Source: Nitrospirota bacterium (GTDB taxonomy: Bacteria > Nitrospirota > Thermodesulfovibrionia > Thermodesulfovibrionales > SM23-35). Taken from it: a stretch of 59,026 nucleotides of DNA. The translations under genes and the position numbers were made by a program. The stretch spans positions 1-59,026 of the forward strand of contig JACAFE010000069.1 of NCBI GenBank assembly GCA_013388435.1, written 5' to 3'. Below are positions 18,557 through 28,236 of this stretch, piece by piece. Positions within the stretch are counted from its first letter, which is position 1. Every line of letters starts with the position of its first letter. The notes beneath the pieces were generated by a model. The model saw only the letters and a list, made by a program, of their open reading frames with translations. It made no database searches and was not told where the DNA came from.

Positions 18557-19858
18557 TTAGCCTGCCTTTTTGAAAACCCTGTCAAAAATATAATCAATAT
18601 TCTTAAGATAATATTTCAGGTCAAAAATTTCTTCTATTTCTTTTGGAGTAAGAAACTTTTTAATCTCCTTATCTTTTTTGAGAAGCATTTTGAACTGTTT
18701 CCCTGTCTTCCAGCTATTCATAGCATTCTTTTGAATAAGCTCATATGCTTTTTCACGTGTAACACCTTTTTCAATTAGCGCAAGAAGAACTCTCTGGGAA
18801 TTGAACAATCCATAGCTTTTTGCCATATTCCTTTTCATGTTTTTTTCATATACCTGCAGGCCCGAAAGAATTCCCTTCATTCTTTGAAGCATATAATCAA
18901 CAAGTATTGTACTATCAGGTATTATTATTCGTTCAACCGATGAATGTGAAATATCACGCTCATGCCACAGAGCTATATTTTCAAGCGCTGCGATTGAATT
19001 TGCTCTTACTATTCTTGCGAGTCCGGAAAGATTTTCAGAACCTACCGGATTTCTTTTATGAGGCATTGCGGATGAGCCTTTCTGTCCTTTCATGAAAGGT
19101 TCTTCTGCCTCGCGGACTTCTGTGCGTTGAAGGTGTCTTATCTCAACAGCAATTTTTTCTATTGATGCAGCAATCAATGAAAGTACTGTCAGGTATTCAG
19201 CATGTCTGTCTCTCTGTACAATCTGGGTAGCAACAGGCTCTGGTTTAAGACCGAGTCTAATACATACTTTTTCTTCAATTATTGGCGGGATATTTGAAAA
19301 AGTCCCGACAGCTCCTGAAAGTTTACCAACACTGATAATGTCTTTTGCCCTTTTTATTCTGATTAAATTTCGTTTCATGTCTTCATACCATAGAGCAAAC
19401 TTGAGACCAAAAGTCATGGGTTCTGCATGCACTCCATGACTTCTTCCAATTACAGGTACATCTTTATATTTATAAGCCTGATGTTTTAAGACTTCCATAA
19501 GTTCTTTAATATCTTTGATTATTATATCGGAAGCTTCACGGAGTAAAAGGGCAAGAGATGTGTCGAGGATATCAGAAGAAGTAAGCCCTTTATGAACAAA
19601 TCTTGATTCATTTCCGAGACTATGTGCGACAGAAGTCAAAAAAGCTATTACATCATGTTTGACCACCTTTTCTATTTTATCAATCTCGCATAAGTCGAAT
19701 TTTGCTTTTTCTTTTATTGATTGGACAGCATCAACGGGAATTTCTCCAATTTCAGCCCATGCTTCACACACTGCTATTTCAACATCAAGCCATTTTCTGT
19801 ATTTATTTTCAAGTTTCCATAAATCTCCCATTTCTTTCAGGGTATAACGCTCTATCAT
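18557..19858 (-). CDS. purB: Adenylosuccinate lyase
   Basis: PurB acts twice in purine synthesis, splitting fumarate from SAICAR and from adenylosuccinate. The 433-residue product shows the superfamily signature GSSAMPHKRNP (the mobile catalytic loop with its serine), the TSSDILDT segment near residue 92 and the HGVHAEP segment with the general-acid His region. The start is well supported: GAGGTGAT, a near-perfect Shine-Dalgarno sequence, lies four bases before ATG 19858. purL begins immediately at its stop codon, so the two purine genes form an operon. The 221-base region between purB and the divergent rpsB presumably holds both promoters; I could not fix a purine riboswitch or PurR-type site there. 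Confidence 0.96.
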   Translation of the reverse strand: MIERYTLKEMGDLWKLENKYRKWLDVEIAVCEAWAEIGEIPVDAVQSIKEKAKFDLCEIDKIEKVVKHDVIAFLTSVAHSLGNESRFVHKGLTSSDILDTSLALLLREASDIIIKDIKELMEVLKHQAYKYKDVPVIGRSHGVHAEPMTFGLKFALWYEDMKRNLIRIKRAKDIISVGKLSGAVGTFSNIPPIIEEKVCIRLGLKPEPVATQIVQRDRHAEYLTVLSLIAASIEKIAVEIRHLQRTEVREAEEPFMKGQKGSSAMPHKRNPVGSENLSGLARIVRANSIAALENIALWHERDISHSSVERIIIPDSTILVDYMLQRMKGILSGLQVYEKNMKRNMAKSYGLFNSQRVLLALIEKGVTREKAYELIQKNAMNSWKTGKQFKMLLKKDKEIKKFLTPKEIEEIFDLKYYLKNIDYIFDRVFKKAG

Positions 19859-20079
19859 AATATCACCTCAAAATAAAATTGTTTAGTAATTATTATTACA
19901 TATCCCTTGAAAAAATTGCCTTTTTTATGTTACCCTTAGTTTTCTGAAATGAAGTTTTTTCCTTTTTAAGGAAATCCATATTTTCACATCTTGAACAGAG
20001 GATTTCAGGAGACTGAGTAAAATCAGGAAACTGAATGAGACTGTGATTTTTGTAAGGAAACAGGAGGAGAAAAAATAAT

Positions 20080-20836
20080 ATGGTTGCAGCAATGAAAGAA
20101 TTGCTTGAGGCAGGTGTACATTTCGGTCATCAGGTAAAAAGATGGCACCCGAAGATGAAAAAATACATTTTTGGAGAAAGAAATGGCATCTATATCATTG
20201 ACCTTCAAAAAACAGTAAAAGGACTTGAGGATGCTTATAATTTTGTTAAGGAAATCTCTATCGCTGGATTGCCTGTTCTTTTTGTTGGAACAAAAAAACA
20301 ATCCCAGGATGCTATCCGTGAAGAAGCAGAGAGAGCAGGAGCTTTTTACGTTAACCAGCGATGGCTCGGAGGAATGTTAACAAATTTTTCTACAATTAAA
20401 AAGAGCATCGAAAAACTCAAAAAAATAGAGACAATGAAACAGGATGGCACTTATGAATTATTGCCTAAAAAAGAAGTCTCTGCTTACGAAAAAGAAAGGG
20501 AAAAACTCGAAAAAACCTTTCCGGTATAAAGGAAATGAACACATTGCCCGGAGCCATTTTCATTGTTGATCCAAAAAAGGAAAGAATCGCTATAGCAGAA
20601 GCAAAAAAATTAAAAATACCCGTTATTGCGATTGTTGATACAAACTGCGACCCTGATGAGGTTGACTATGTTATTCCGGGTAATGATGATGCTATAAGAG
20701 CGATAAAGCTGATAAGCTCCAAAATAGCTGACGCTATTATTGAAGGGAAAGAAACTTTGTCAAAAGCCCGGGCTGAAGAAGCCGAAAAAGCAAAAATTGA
20801 AGAAAAAATACAACAGGAAGAATCAGAGGTAAAAGA

Positions 20837-20840
<4 letters not shown>
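20080..20840 (+). CDS. rpsB: 30S ribosomal protein S2, reading frame broken by a one-base shift
   Basis: S2 is an essential small-subunit protein. Frame one runs from ATG 20080 (SD AGGAGG) through [20 protein letters not shown] and [14 protein letters not shown], then ends early at TAA 20527-20529 after EKTFPV. The second half (20535-20840) continues in the -1 frame with [20 protein letters not shown] and the [16 protein letters not shown] segment. Reading the A6 run at 20510-20515 one base back gives [15 protein letters not shown], the expected S2 sequence, so the two parts are one gene of about 253 residues. Either one A is missing from the assembly, the gene is mutated, or ribosomes/RNA polymerase slip on the A run. 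tsf overlaps the end by 4 bases. Confidence 0.9.
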
Positions 20841-22705
<1,865 letters not shown>

Positions 22706-22706
22706 G

Positions 22707-22862
22707 ATGACGAACAGCAATTTTATTCTTAAAGTTACCGATGCGAAGCTTATTGACATACAAAAGGCTCTTAAGACAGCAGGAATAAATGTGAGAAGCA
22801 TAATAGAGATTTTTAAAGAAGAAATAAAAACAGAAAAAAGTTCAGAGGAAAAAACACAGTAA
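22707..22862 (+). CDS. Small hypothetical protein (51 aa)
   Basis: An open frame of 51 codons starts with ATG 22707, one base after the frr stop codon, and its TAA (22860-22862) overlaps the ATG of the next gene (TAATG). GGAAG lies about seven bases before the start. The translation MTNSNFILKVTDAKLIDIQK continues as an amphipathic, charged helix-rich chain ending in a Lys/Glu/Ser/Thr tail. I do not recognise a family. Its tight placement between frr and the DksA-like gene, with stop-start overlap, is the main reason to regard it as real. Confidence 0.6.
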   Translation: MTNSNFILKVTDAKLIDIQKALKTAGINVRSIIEIFKEEIKTEKSSEEKTQ

Positions 22863-23410
22863 TGCCGGGAAGAAAAACACAGGACAAAAAAAAGAAAGCA
22901 ACAGGCAAATCCTTTGCAATCAAGGATAGAAAAAGCCTGAAGAAATCTGTTTTAAAAAGTAACAGGCAGGATGTCAGAAAAGTACGTCATCCGCGTCCTG
23001 TCAAACAAGAAGTAAAAGAAACCGAAGAAGAAAGAAAAATTAGATTAAAAAAATTGCTTCTATCAAAACGCAAGGAAATTCTCAAAGAAATTAAGGAAGA
23101 TATATCTAAATATATAAAAGGTGAATCCAAGCAACTCGTTGATACCGCGCTCGACGACGGAGACTGGTCTATAGTTGATCTTTCCGAAGATATAAATCTC
23201 AAGCACATGAATACCCATAGGGAAGATTTGCAGAAAATAGATGAGGCATTAAGAAAACTTGATGAAGGCACATACGGAATATGTGAAGACTGCGGAGAGG
23301 AAATAAGCGAACAGAGACTTAAAATTCTTCCATATGCTATATATTGTATAGACTGCAAAGAAAAAAGAGAAAAAATAGAAGAGATGGAGAAAAAGGAAGG
23401 CCTGCTGTAA
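22862..23410 (+). CDS. DksA/TraR-family C4 zinc-finger protein
   Basis: The C-terminal half has the DksA/TraR layout: a coiled-coil hairpin (about residues 55-135) followed by a four-cysteine zinc finger, CEDC...CIDC, near residues 142-163, with the family sentence YGICEDCGEEISEQRLKILP. DksA proteins enter the RNA polymerase secondary channel and adjust initiation with ppGpp. The acidic pair at the coiled-coil tip is less clear here (DDGDWSIVDLSED), and the first 60 residues are a Lys/Arg-rich extension not found in DksA, so a different role such as RNA or DNA binding is possible. It starts on the stop codon of the 51-aa gene and ends next to the convergent aminopropyltransferase. Confidence 0.85.
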   Translation: MPGRKTQDKKKKATGKSFAIKDRKSLKKSVLKSNRQDVRKVRHPRPVKQEVKETEEERKIRLKKLLLSKRKEILKEIKEDISKYIKGESKQLVDTALDDGDWSIVDLSEDINLKHMNTHREDLQKIDEALRKLDEGTYGICEDCGEEISEQRLKILPYAIYCIDCKEKREKIEEMEKKEGLL

Positions 23411-24331
23411 TTATGGATTTCTTTGTCTTAATTTTTCTTTAAGAATGTTGGGCAAACCAAACAAAGCATTGTAAGAATCCCGATTCAGATATTTTAGCTT
23501 CCCGGTTAACTCCATATTTTCAATTATCTTCTGAAACTTATTTTCGGGAAAATTACATGGATTGATGGAATCATCATCTGTTGATAGTATAAAACTCCAG
23601 TAATTTCCAAAAAAAGGCACAAATACCCGCGAGCTGAAAGATTTTCTAAAGACTTTATTTAAAGTGAAAAGCATTTTTCTGTGTTCACAAAAACTGAGTT
23701 CATTAAGAAAATAAGCATGGGAAACAAAAATCCCATTTCTGTTTAAAGCTTTCTTAATCAGCTTATAAAAAGTGATTTCTGATTTATTTTTATCTGAAGC
23801 TAAATTAAAACAGCCGGGGTCGCTAATATCGGAAAAAATGAAATCAAATTTTTCTTGTGATTGCCTGAGATAATCAATCGCGCTTATAAAATATATTTTA
23901 ACACGAGGATCTTCATAAGTATTCAGGTGCATCGAGGGAAAATGTTTTCTCAGAAGCATTACTGCTTTTTCATCAATATCAATAGCTACTATACGCTTTA
24001 AATTTTTATATTTAACAAGTTCTCTTACAGTTGCGCCTTCTCCGTATCCAAGAACTAAAGCTGATATTGATTCATTATTGCTTCTCTGAAACAGTGCCGG
24101 ATGAATCAAGCATTCATGATAAATAAATTCATCGGCTTCAGAACTCTGTGTGATGCCATCGATGATGAGACATTTGCCAAACCCTTTAATCTCGACTATT
24201 AATATTTCCTGAAGAGGTGTTTTCTTGTATTTAACAACTTTATCAACTCTGAACATGATTTTCATGTCAGGATCATAACCGTCAATAAACCAGATACCAT
24301 CTTTTCTTTTTAAAACTTTAGCCATTCTCAT
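23411..24331 (-). CDS. Polyamine aminopropyltransferase (spermidine/thermospermine synthase-like)
   Basis: The 306-residue protein has the spermidine-synthase fold: an N-terminal beta domain with CLIIDGITQSSEADEFIYHE, then the Rossmann-like binding site ALVLGYGEGATVREL (about 91-105), AIDIDEKAV for the adenosyl ribose, and the DISDPG segment that carries the catalytic-type Asp. GEGATVRE in place of the common GGGDGGVLRE resembles the sequence known from thermospermine/agmatine aminopropyltransferases of thermophiles, so the product could be a longer polyamine; the true substrate cannot be told. No speA/speD/speH gene is adjacent. GAGG nine bases before ATG 24331 supports the start. Confidence 0.8.
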   Translation of the reverse strand: MRMAKVLKRKDGIWFIDGYDPDMKIMFRVDKVVKYKKTPLQEILIVEIKGFGKCLIIDGITQSSEADEFIYHECLIHPALFQRSNNESISALVLGYGEGATVRELVKYKNLKRIVAIDIDEKAVMLLRKHFPSMHLNTYEDPRVKIYFISAIDYLRQSQEKFDFIFSDISDPGCFNLASDKNKSEITFYKLIKKALNRNGIFVSHAYFLNELSFCEHRKMLFTLNKVFRKSFSSRVFVPFFGNYWSFILSTDDDSINPCNFPENKFQKIIENMELTGKLKYLNRDSYNALFGLPNILKEKLRQRNP

Positions 24332-24493
24332 TTTAAAAACCTCAGGAGTTAATTTGCAGGTTTCGATAATTTCAGGGTTGAAGATAATCTAATTTTTTGA
24401 TTCTGAGAATTCTGATAGAAAGGTTAACATAAGGCGATATTTATGTGCAAGTCAGTATTTAATTCGAAATTGCCTGAACTGTATTTATTCAAT

Positions 24494-25288
24494 TTAATCT
24501 TCTGTTTTTGAAACTTCTGCCATTTTTAAAGCGCCTATTCCAATTAAAAAATAACCCGCGTTCCATGAAGCATCAATAAATTCTGAGGTATTGTACGTAC
24601 CTCTCCACGTCATATATGAATAGATTATATCCGCGAGTGTGATAAAAATAAAACCCGATGCAATGTATTTCCATGACGATAACAGGTTTTTATCATGTGA
24701 AAATCTCGCAATATAAAAAATTAGAAATGAACATGCAATTAAAAAGAGGTCTCCTATCGGGTAAAAGAGATAAACAAATTTTGCAAGAAATGTGGTTTTC
24801 GGGTCTTCAATAATTGGCATCAGAAAAATATATATGAATCCTGCAAGAAAAGGTATTAATAATATAATAAATATATATTTTAAACTTTTTATCGCTCTGA
24901 TACTGGTTTTTTCTTTATAAAGTTTTATTGTTATTACCATCCCTGAAAATAAAGGAATATAACCAGTAACCCAGAAAAAATCGGGTAAGGCTGGAAAAGC
25001 CTCATTCATATTTATTTTCATTATGAGATCCATTATTGCATAAGTACATTCACCTAAAAAATAAAAAAACATTCCTGATAGCAGCAACAGATAAATTAAT
25101 TTGATCTGTTTTTCCTTCATAACTTTAAGAGCGAATATCAGACCAGCAACAGAGGAAAAGCTACTGATGATCGCAAAAATATAGCCTGTGATGTTTGAGA
25201 ATAACCCGCCAGGGCTTGTGATTATAATAACGAGATTTAGAAAAACAATTATACATCCCGTTATAAGCATTAATGTTGATTTTTTCAT
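24494..25288 (-). CDS. Hypothetical multi-pass membrane protein
   Basis: I do not recognise this 264-residue protein. It consists almost wholly of hydrophobic helices, about seven or eight transmembrane segments, with short loops and a small charged C-terminus (EVSKTED). Acidic and Trp residues recur in the loops (ECTYAIMD, PDFFWVTGY, DASWNAGYF). Its layout recalls the membrane sensor modules that precede GGDEF or histidine kinase domains, but no output domain is attached here. It is flanked by 162 gene-free bases on the aminopropyltransferase side and by a long AT-rich gap on the hydrogenase side. Confidence 0.7.
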   Translation of the reverse strand: MKKSTLMLITGCIIVFLNLVIIITSPGGLFSNITGYIFAIISSFSSVAGLIFALKVMKEKQIKLIYLLLLSGMFFYFLGECTYAIMDLIMKINMNEAFPALPDFFWVTGYIPLFSGMVITIKLYKEKTSIRAIKSLKYIFIILLIPFLAGFIYIFLMPIIEDPKTTFLAKFVYLFYPIGDLFLIACSFLIFYIARFSHDKNLLSSWKYIASGFIFITLADIIYSYMTWRGTYNTSEFIDASWNAGYFLIGIGALKMAEVSKTED

Positions 25289-25493
25289 AAACTAAATTGA
25301 CTGTTTTTAGAAATATAATAAGAGATTAAATAATGAATTTTTCGCATTATATTTCATATTTTAGAATTATTTAAGTATTAAAGTTAATTTAACAAAAAAT
25401 AAAGATTTATTCAGCCCCATGCTTAAATAAACTCTACTTGACTTATTATTTTGAATATATCTACAGTAAAATAGTACAGTTAATAAAGGTAGT

Positions 25494-25578
25494 GTCAAAA
25501 GCTTCATGAAAAAAGAAAAGAATATGAAACCACAGAGGCACAGAGTTTTTCTCTTTGTCCTCTGTGATTAGTTTTGAC
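25494..25578. repeat. Nested inverted-repeat element (CACAGAGG/CCTCTGTG)
   Basis: An outer inverted repeat GTCAAAA (25494-25500) and TTTTGAC (25572-25578) encloses an inner one, CACAGAGG (25531-25538) and CCTCTGTG (25559-25566), with CACAGAG/CTCTTTG extending the inner stem imperfectly. The ~85-base unit is less AT-rich than its surroundings and lies 30 bases before the hydrogenase start codon. CACAGAGGCACAGAG-type sequences are known as recurrent intergenic elements in many bacterial genomes. The gap of 319 bases (25289-25607) otherwise holds only AT-rich sequence in which I see no gene. Confidence 0.55.
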
Positions 25579-25607
25579 TATACTTTAATAAAATTAAAGA
25601 GGCGGTT

Positions 25608-26675
25608 ATGGAAGAAAATCAATATGTTGTGCTCAAAAAAGAACTTTTCAATGATTTTATAACACGACTTGCTGGAATAAAAAAACTTGTAGCACCTGTT
25701 TCAAAAGGTTTTAAAAATTTTGCTTATGAAGAAGTATCCTCGGGCGAACAAATAGCATTAAAATATATTCCTACTATACTACCTGCCAAAAAATATTTCA
25801 TGCCGCAAAATGAAACCTTGCTTGAATTTAATACAGGTAAAAAATCGAATGTTGAAGCATTTGTTGAGTATGAACCTGTAACTTTGTTCGGGCTTCATAC
25901 CTGTGATATTGCGGGTATTCAATGCCTGAATATGGCTTTATCCGAGAGACCGAAAGATTACAATTATTTGTCGAGGAAGAATTTTATAACAATTATCGGG
26001 CTTGAATGCAATGAATACTGTGATGAATTTGCAAGCTGTCATCTTGTAAATGCAGATTTTCCGTCTGGTGGTTATGACCTTATGTTTACCGATGCCGGAG
26101 AGTATTTTATTGTTCATATTAACACTGAATCTGGTGAAGAAATTGTAACTAATACAGAAATATTTAATAAGGCTGAGACATTCCATCTTAATGAACTGAT
26201 AAAAATCAGAGAAAATAAAAGAAAGATTTTTAGCAATGAAGTGCCAATTGAGAGAAGACACATACCAGAATTATTTGATAGATCTTTCAGATCAAATGTC
26301 TGGAAAGAGGTAGGAGAAAGATGTCTTTCATGCGGAAATTGTACAAATGTTTGTCCAACTTGTTATTGTTTTGACATAAGAGATGAACTGGATCTTGATA
26401 TGAAACATGGCAGAAGATACCGTGTTTGGGATTCCTGTCAGCTTGAACCATTTGCCAAAGTAGCAGGCGGTTTTAACTTCAGAAAGGAAAGATTCGTAAG
26501 ACAGCGCCACAGATATTATCGCAAATTCCGTTATCCTGTTGACAAATTTTCCCGTTTCTTTTGTACAGGCTGTGGAAGATGTACCCGCACATGCATGGCA
26601 AATATAAGTCTCAAAGAAACTCTCAGCCAACTTGTTAGAGAGAGCGAGGATAGAGTATGGAAAAGATGGCTTTAA
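25608..26675 (+). CDS. hydB: Group 3b [NiFe] hydrogenase / sulfhydrogenase, beta (iron-sulfur) subunit
   Basis: The 355-residue protein resembles HydB of archaeal-type sulfhydrogenase and AsrA of anaerobic sulfite reductase. The N-terminal two-thirds contains the family segment LFGLHTCDIAGIQCLNMAL; the C-terminal third carries two [4Fe-4S] ferredoxin motifs, CLSCGNCTNVCPTC (about 240-253) and CTGCGRCTRTC (about 322-332). It passes electrons between the NAD(P)/FAD subunit and the hydrogenase dimer in the cytoplasm. It is the first gene of hydBGDA and overlaps hydG by 19 bases. SD GAGG precedes the ATG. The palindromic element just upstream may lie in its leader or promoter. Confidence 0.9.
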   Translation: MEENQYVVLKKELFNDFITRLAGIKKLVAPVSKGFKNFAYEEVSSGEQIALKYIPTILPAKKYFMPQNETLLEFNTGKKSNVEAFVEYEPVTLFGLHTCDIAGIQCLNMALSERPKDYNYLSRKNFITIIGLECNEYCDEFASCHLVNADFPSGGYDLMFTDAGEYFIVHINTESGEEIVTNTEIFNKAETFHLNELIKIRENKRKIFSNEVPIERRHIPELFDRSFRSNVWKEVGERCLSCGNCTNVCPTCYCFDIRDELDLDMKHGRRYRVWDSCQLEPFAKVAGGFNFRKERFVRQRHRYYRKFRYPVDKFSRFFCTGCGRCTRTCMANISLKETLSQLVRESEDRVWKRWL

Positions 26676-27493
26676 AATATTCATCATATAAGTCAGAAAA
26701 AGCCGAAATAGTGGATATAAAGAAACTTACAGAAAATGAAAAATTGTTCAGAGTAGTACTGAAAAATAAAGGTAGCCTTGATCATGAACCCGGGCAGTTT
26801 GTTATGGTATCTCTTTACGGAATCGGAGAAATACCAATCTCGGTATGCTCCTCTCCAATGATTTCCGATTATTTTGAATTATGTGTTAGAGCTGTCGGAA
26901 AAGTAACAAGAAGTATGCATAAACTCAAAAAAGGTGATGAAATAGGCATCAGAGGACCATACGGGAAAGGGTTCCCTGTAAGGATTCTCGAAGGAAATGA
27001 TCTTCTTATTATTGCAGGTGGATTGGGACTTGCACCTTTAAGGTCATTGATTACCTATGTGCTCGATAACCGCCGCGATTTTGGCAAGGTACATCTGCTT
27101 TTTGGTTGCAAAGAACCAAAAGATATGCTTTTTAGCGATGAACTTGAACAATGGAATAAACGTACTGATATGCATTATTCATGTACAGTTGACAGAGCCT
27201 CGCCTGATTGGGCAGGCAATGTAGGCGTAATTACAACTCTTATTCCCGGTGTTGATATAGAGCCTTCTAAAACTTTTGCTGCAATCGTAGGTCCTCCTGT
27301 TATGTATAATTTTGTGATAAAAGAACTGATTGCCAAAGGAATTCCCGAACAGAATATATTGCTTTCTTTTGAGAGGAATATGAAATGTGGAAATGGTAAG
27401 TGCGGCCGCTGTCAGATACAGAATCTATATTGTTGTCAGGACGGACCTGTTTTTAATTACGAACAGATTAAAAATTTGAGCGAGGCTATTTAA
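26657..27493 (+). CDS. hydG: Group 3b [NiFe] hydrogenase / sulfhydrogenase, gamma (FAD/NAD(P)) subunit
   Basis: This 278-residue flavoprotein belongs to the dihydroorotate dehydrogenase electron-transfer/AsrB family. The FAD part carries the RxxS-equivalent PISVCSSP and EPGQFVMV segments, GIRGPYGKGFP precedes the NAD(P) part with IIAGGLGLAPLRSL, and the C-terminus has a [2Fe-2S] cysteine set, MKCGNGKCGRCQ with CCQDGP. It exchanges electrons with NADP(H) or NAD(H). The start ATG 26657 with GAGG six bases upstream lies within the end of hydB, so the two are translationally coupled. hydD follows after one base. Confidence 0.92.
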   Translation: MEKMALKYSSYKSEKAEIVDIKKLTENEKLFRVVLKNKGSLDHEPGQFVMVSLYGIGEIPISVCSSPMISDYFELCVRAVGKVTRSMHKLKKGDEIGIRGPYGKGFPVRILEGNDLLIIAGGLGLAPLRSLITYVLDNRRDFGKVHLLFGCKEPKDMLFSDELEQWNKRTDMHYSCTVDRASPDWAGNVGVITTLIPGVDIEPSKTFAAIVGPPVMYNFVIKELIAKGIPEQNILLSFERNMKCGNGKCGRCQIQNLYCCQDGPVFNYEQIKNLSEAI

Positions 27494-27494
27494 T

Positions 27495-28235
27495 ATGAAA
27501 AAGCCAAAGATAGCATTTTTTGATTTTGCATGTTGTGAAGGCTGTCAGTTACAGGTTGCCAATATGGGCGAAGGTGTTCTTGATGTTCTCGCTGCATTTG
27601 ATGTTGTTGAATGGCGGGAAGTAATGTCAGAAAAATGGGATAAAAAATATGATGTAGCAATCATTGAAGGCAGTATCACAGATAACCACGCTGTCGAAAG
27701 AATAACGAAAATCAGGAAGAAGGCGAATATACTTATAGCTTACGGTTCATGTGCCACGATCGGCGGGGTGAATGGGATGAAAAACAATTTTGAGCTTGAT
27801 GATATAAGAAAGTATGTATATGGAGAAAGTTATAAATTTTTCCCAACAGAACTTACAAAAGCAGTGCATCAGGTAGTAAAAGTTGATTATTTTGTAAATG
27901 GTTGTCCTGTATATATTCCCGAGTTTGTAGCTATACTTAAAGCCGTTCTTCAGGGGATACCTTATTATGTGCCTGATTATGCTGTTTGCGTTGAATGCAA
28001 ACTCAATGAAAATATTTGTATGTATGACAAAGGAGTAACATGTCTTGGTCCTGTTACAAGAGCCGGATGCAATTCGTGGTGTATTAATAATGGAAATATT
28101 TGTTATGGTTGCAGAGGAATGCTGAGCAATCCCAATGAAAAAAGCGCCAGGGATGTTCTGGCAAAATATAACATTCCGATTGAGTTGATCATAAATAAAA
28201 TGAATATGTATAACAAATGCAGGGAGATCATTTAA
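27495..28235 (+). CDS. hydD: Group 3b [NiFe] hydrogenase, small (delta) subunit
   Basis: The small subunit wires the [NiFe] site to the other subunits through iron-sulfur clusters. The N-terminus KIAFFDFACCEGCQLQVANM gives the proximal cluster CxxC, followed by AYGSCATIGG and VNGCPVYIPE, completing the proximal cluster ligands. A cysteine-rich second half (CVECKLNENIC, GVTCLGPVTRAGC, CINNGNICYGCRG) can hold the medial and distal clusters. There is no twin-arginine signal, so the complex stays in the cytoplasm, as expected for group 3. It is 246 residues, normal for HydD, and is followed one base later by the large subunit. Confidence 0.93.
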   Translation: MKKPKIAFFDFACCEGCQLQVANMGEGVLDVLAAFDVVEWREVMSEKWDKKYDVAIIEGSITDNHAVERITKIRKKANILIAYGSCATIGGVNGMKNNFELDDIRKYVYGESYKFFPTELTKAVHQVVKVDYFVNGCPVYIPEFVAILKAVLQGIPYYVPDYAVCVECKLNENICMYDKGVTCLGPVTRAGCNSWCINNGNICYGCRGMLSNPNEKSARDVLAKYNIPIELIINKMNMYNKCREII

Positions 28236-28236
28236 G

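Noticed and set aside
19859-20079. Purine riboswitch before purB
   Set aside because: No three-stem purine aptamer core or terminator could be recognised in the gap; the sequence is AT-rich without conserved pairing.
20510-20520. Classic programmed -1 frameshift signal in rpsB
   Set aside because: The frame over the A run is GAA AAA ACC, not the X-XXY-YYZ layout, and I see no clear downstream stem-loop; kept only as one of several explanations for the break.
25289-25493. Small gene upstream of the hydrogenase
   Set aside because: All frames are short and AT-rich, with no ribosome site or recognisable product.
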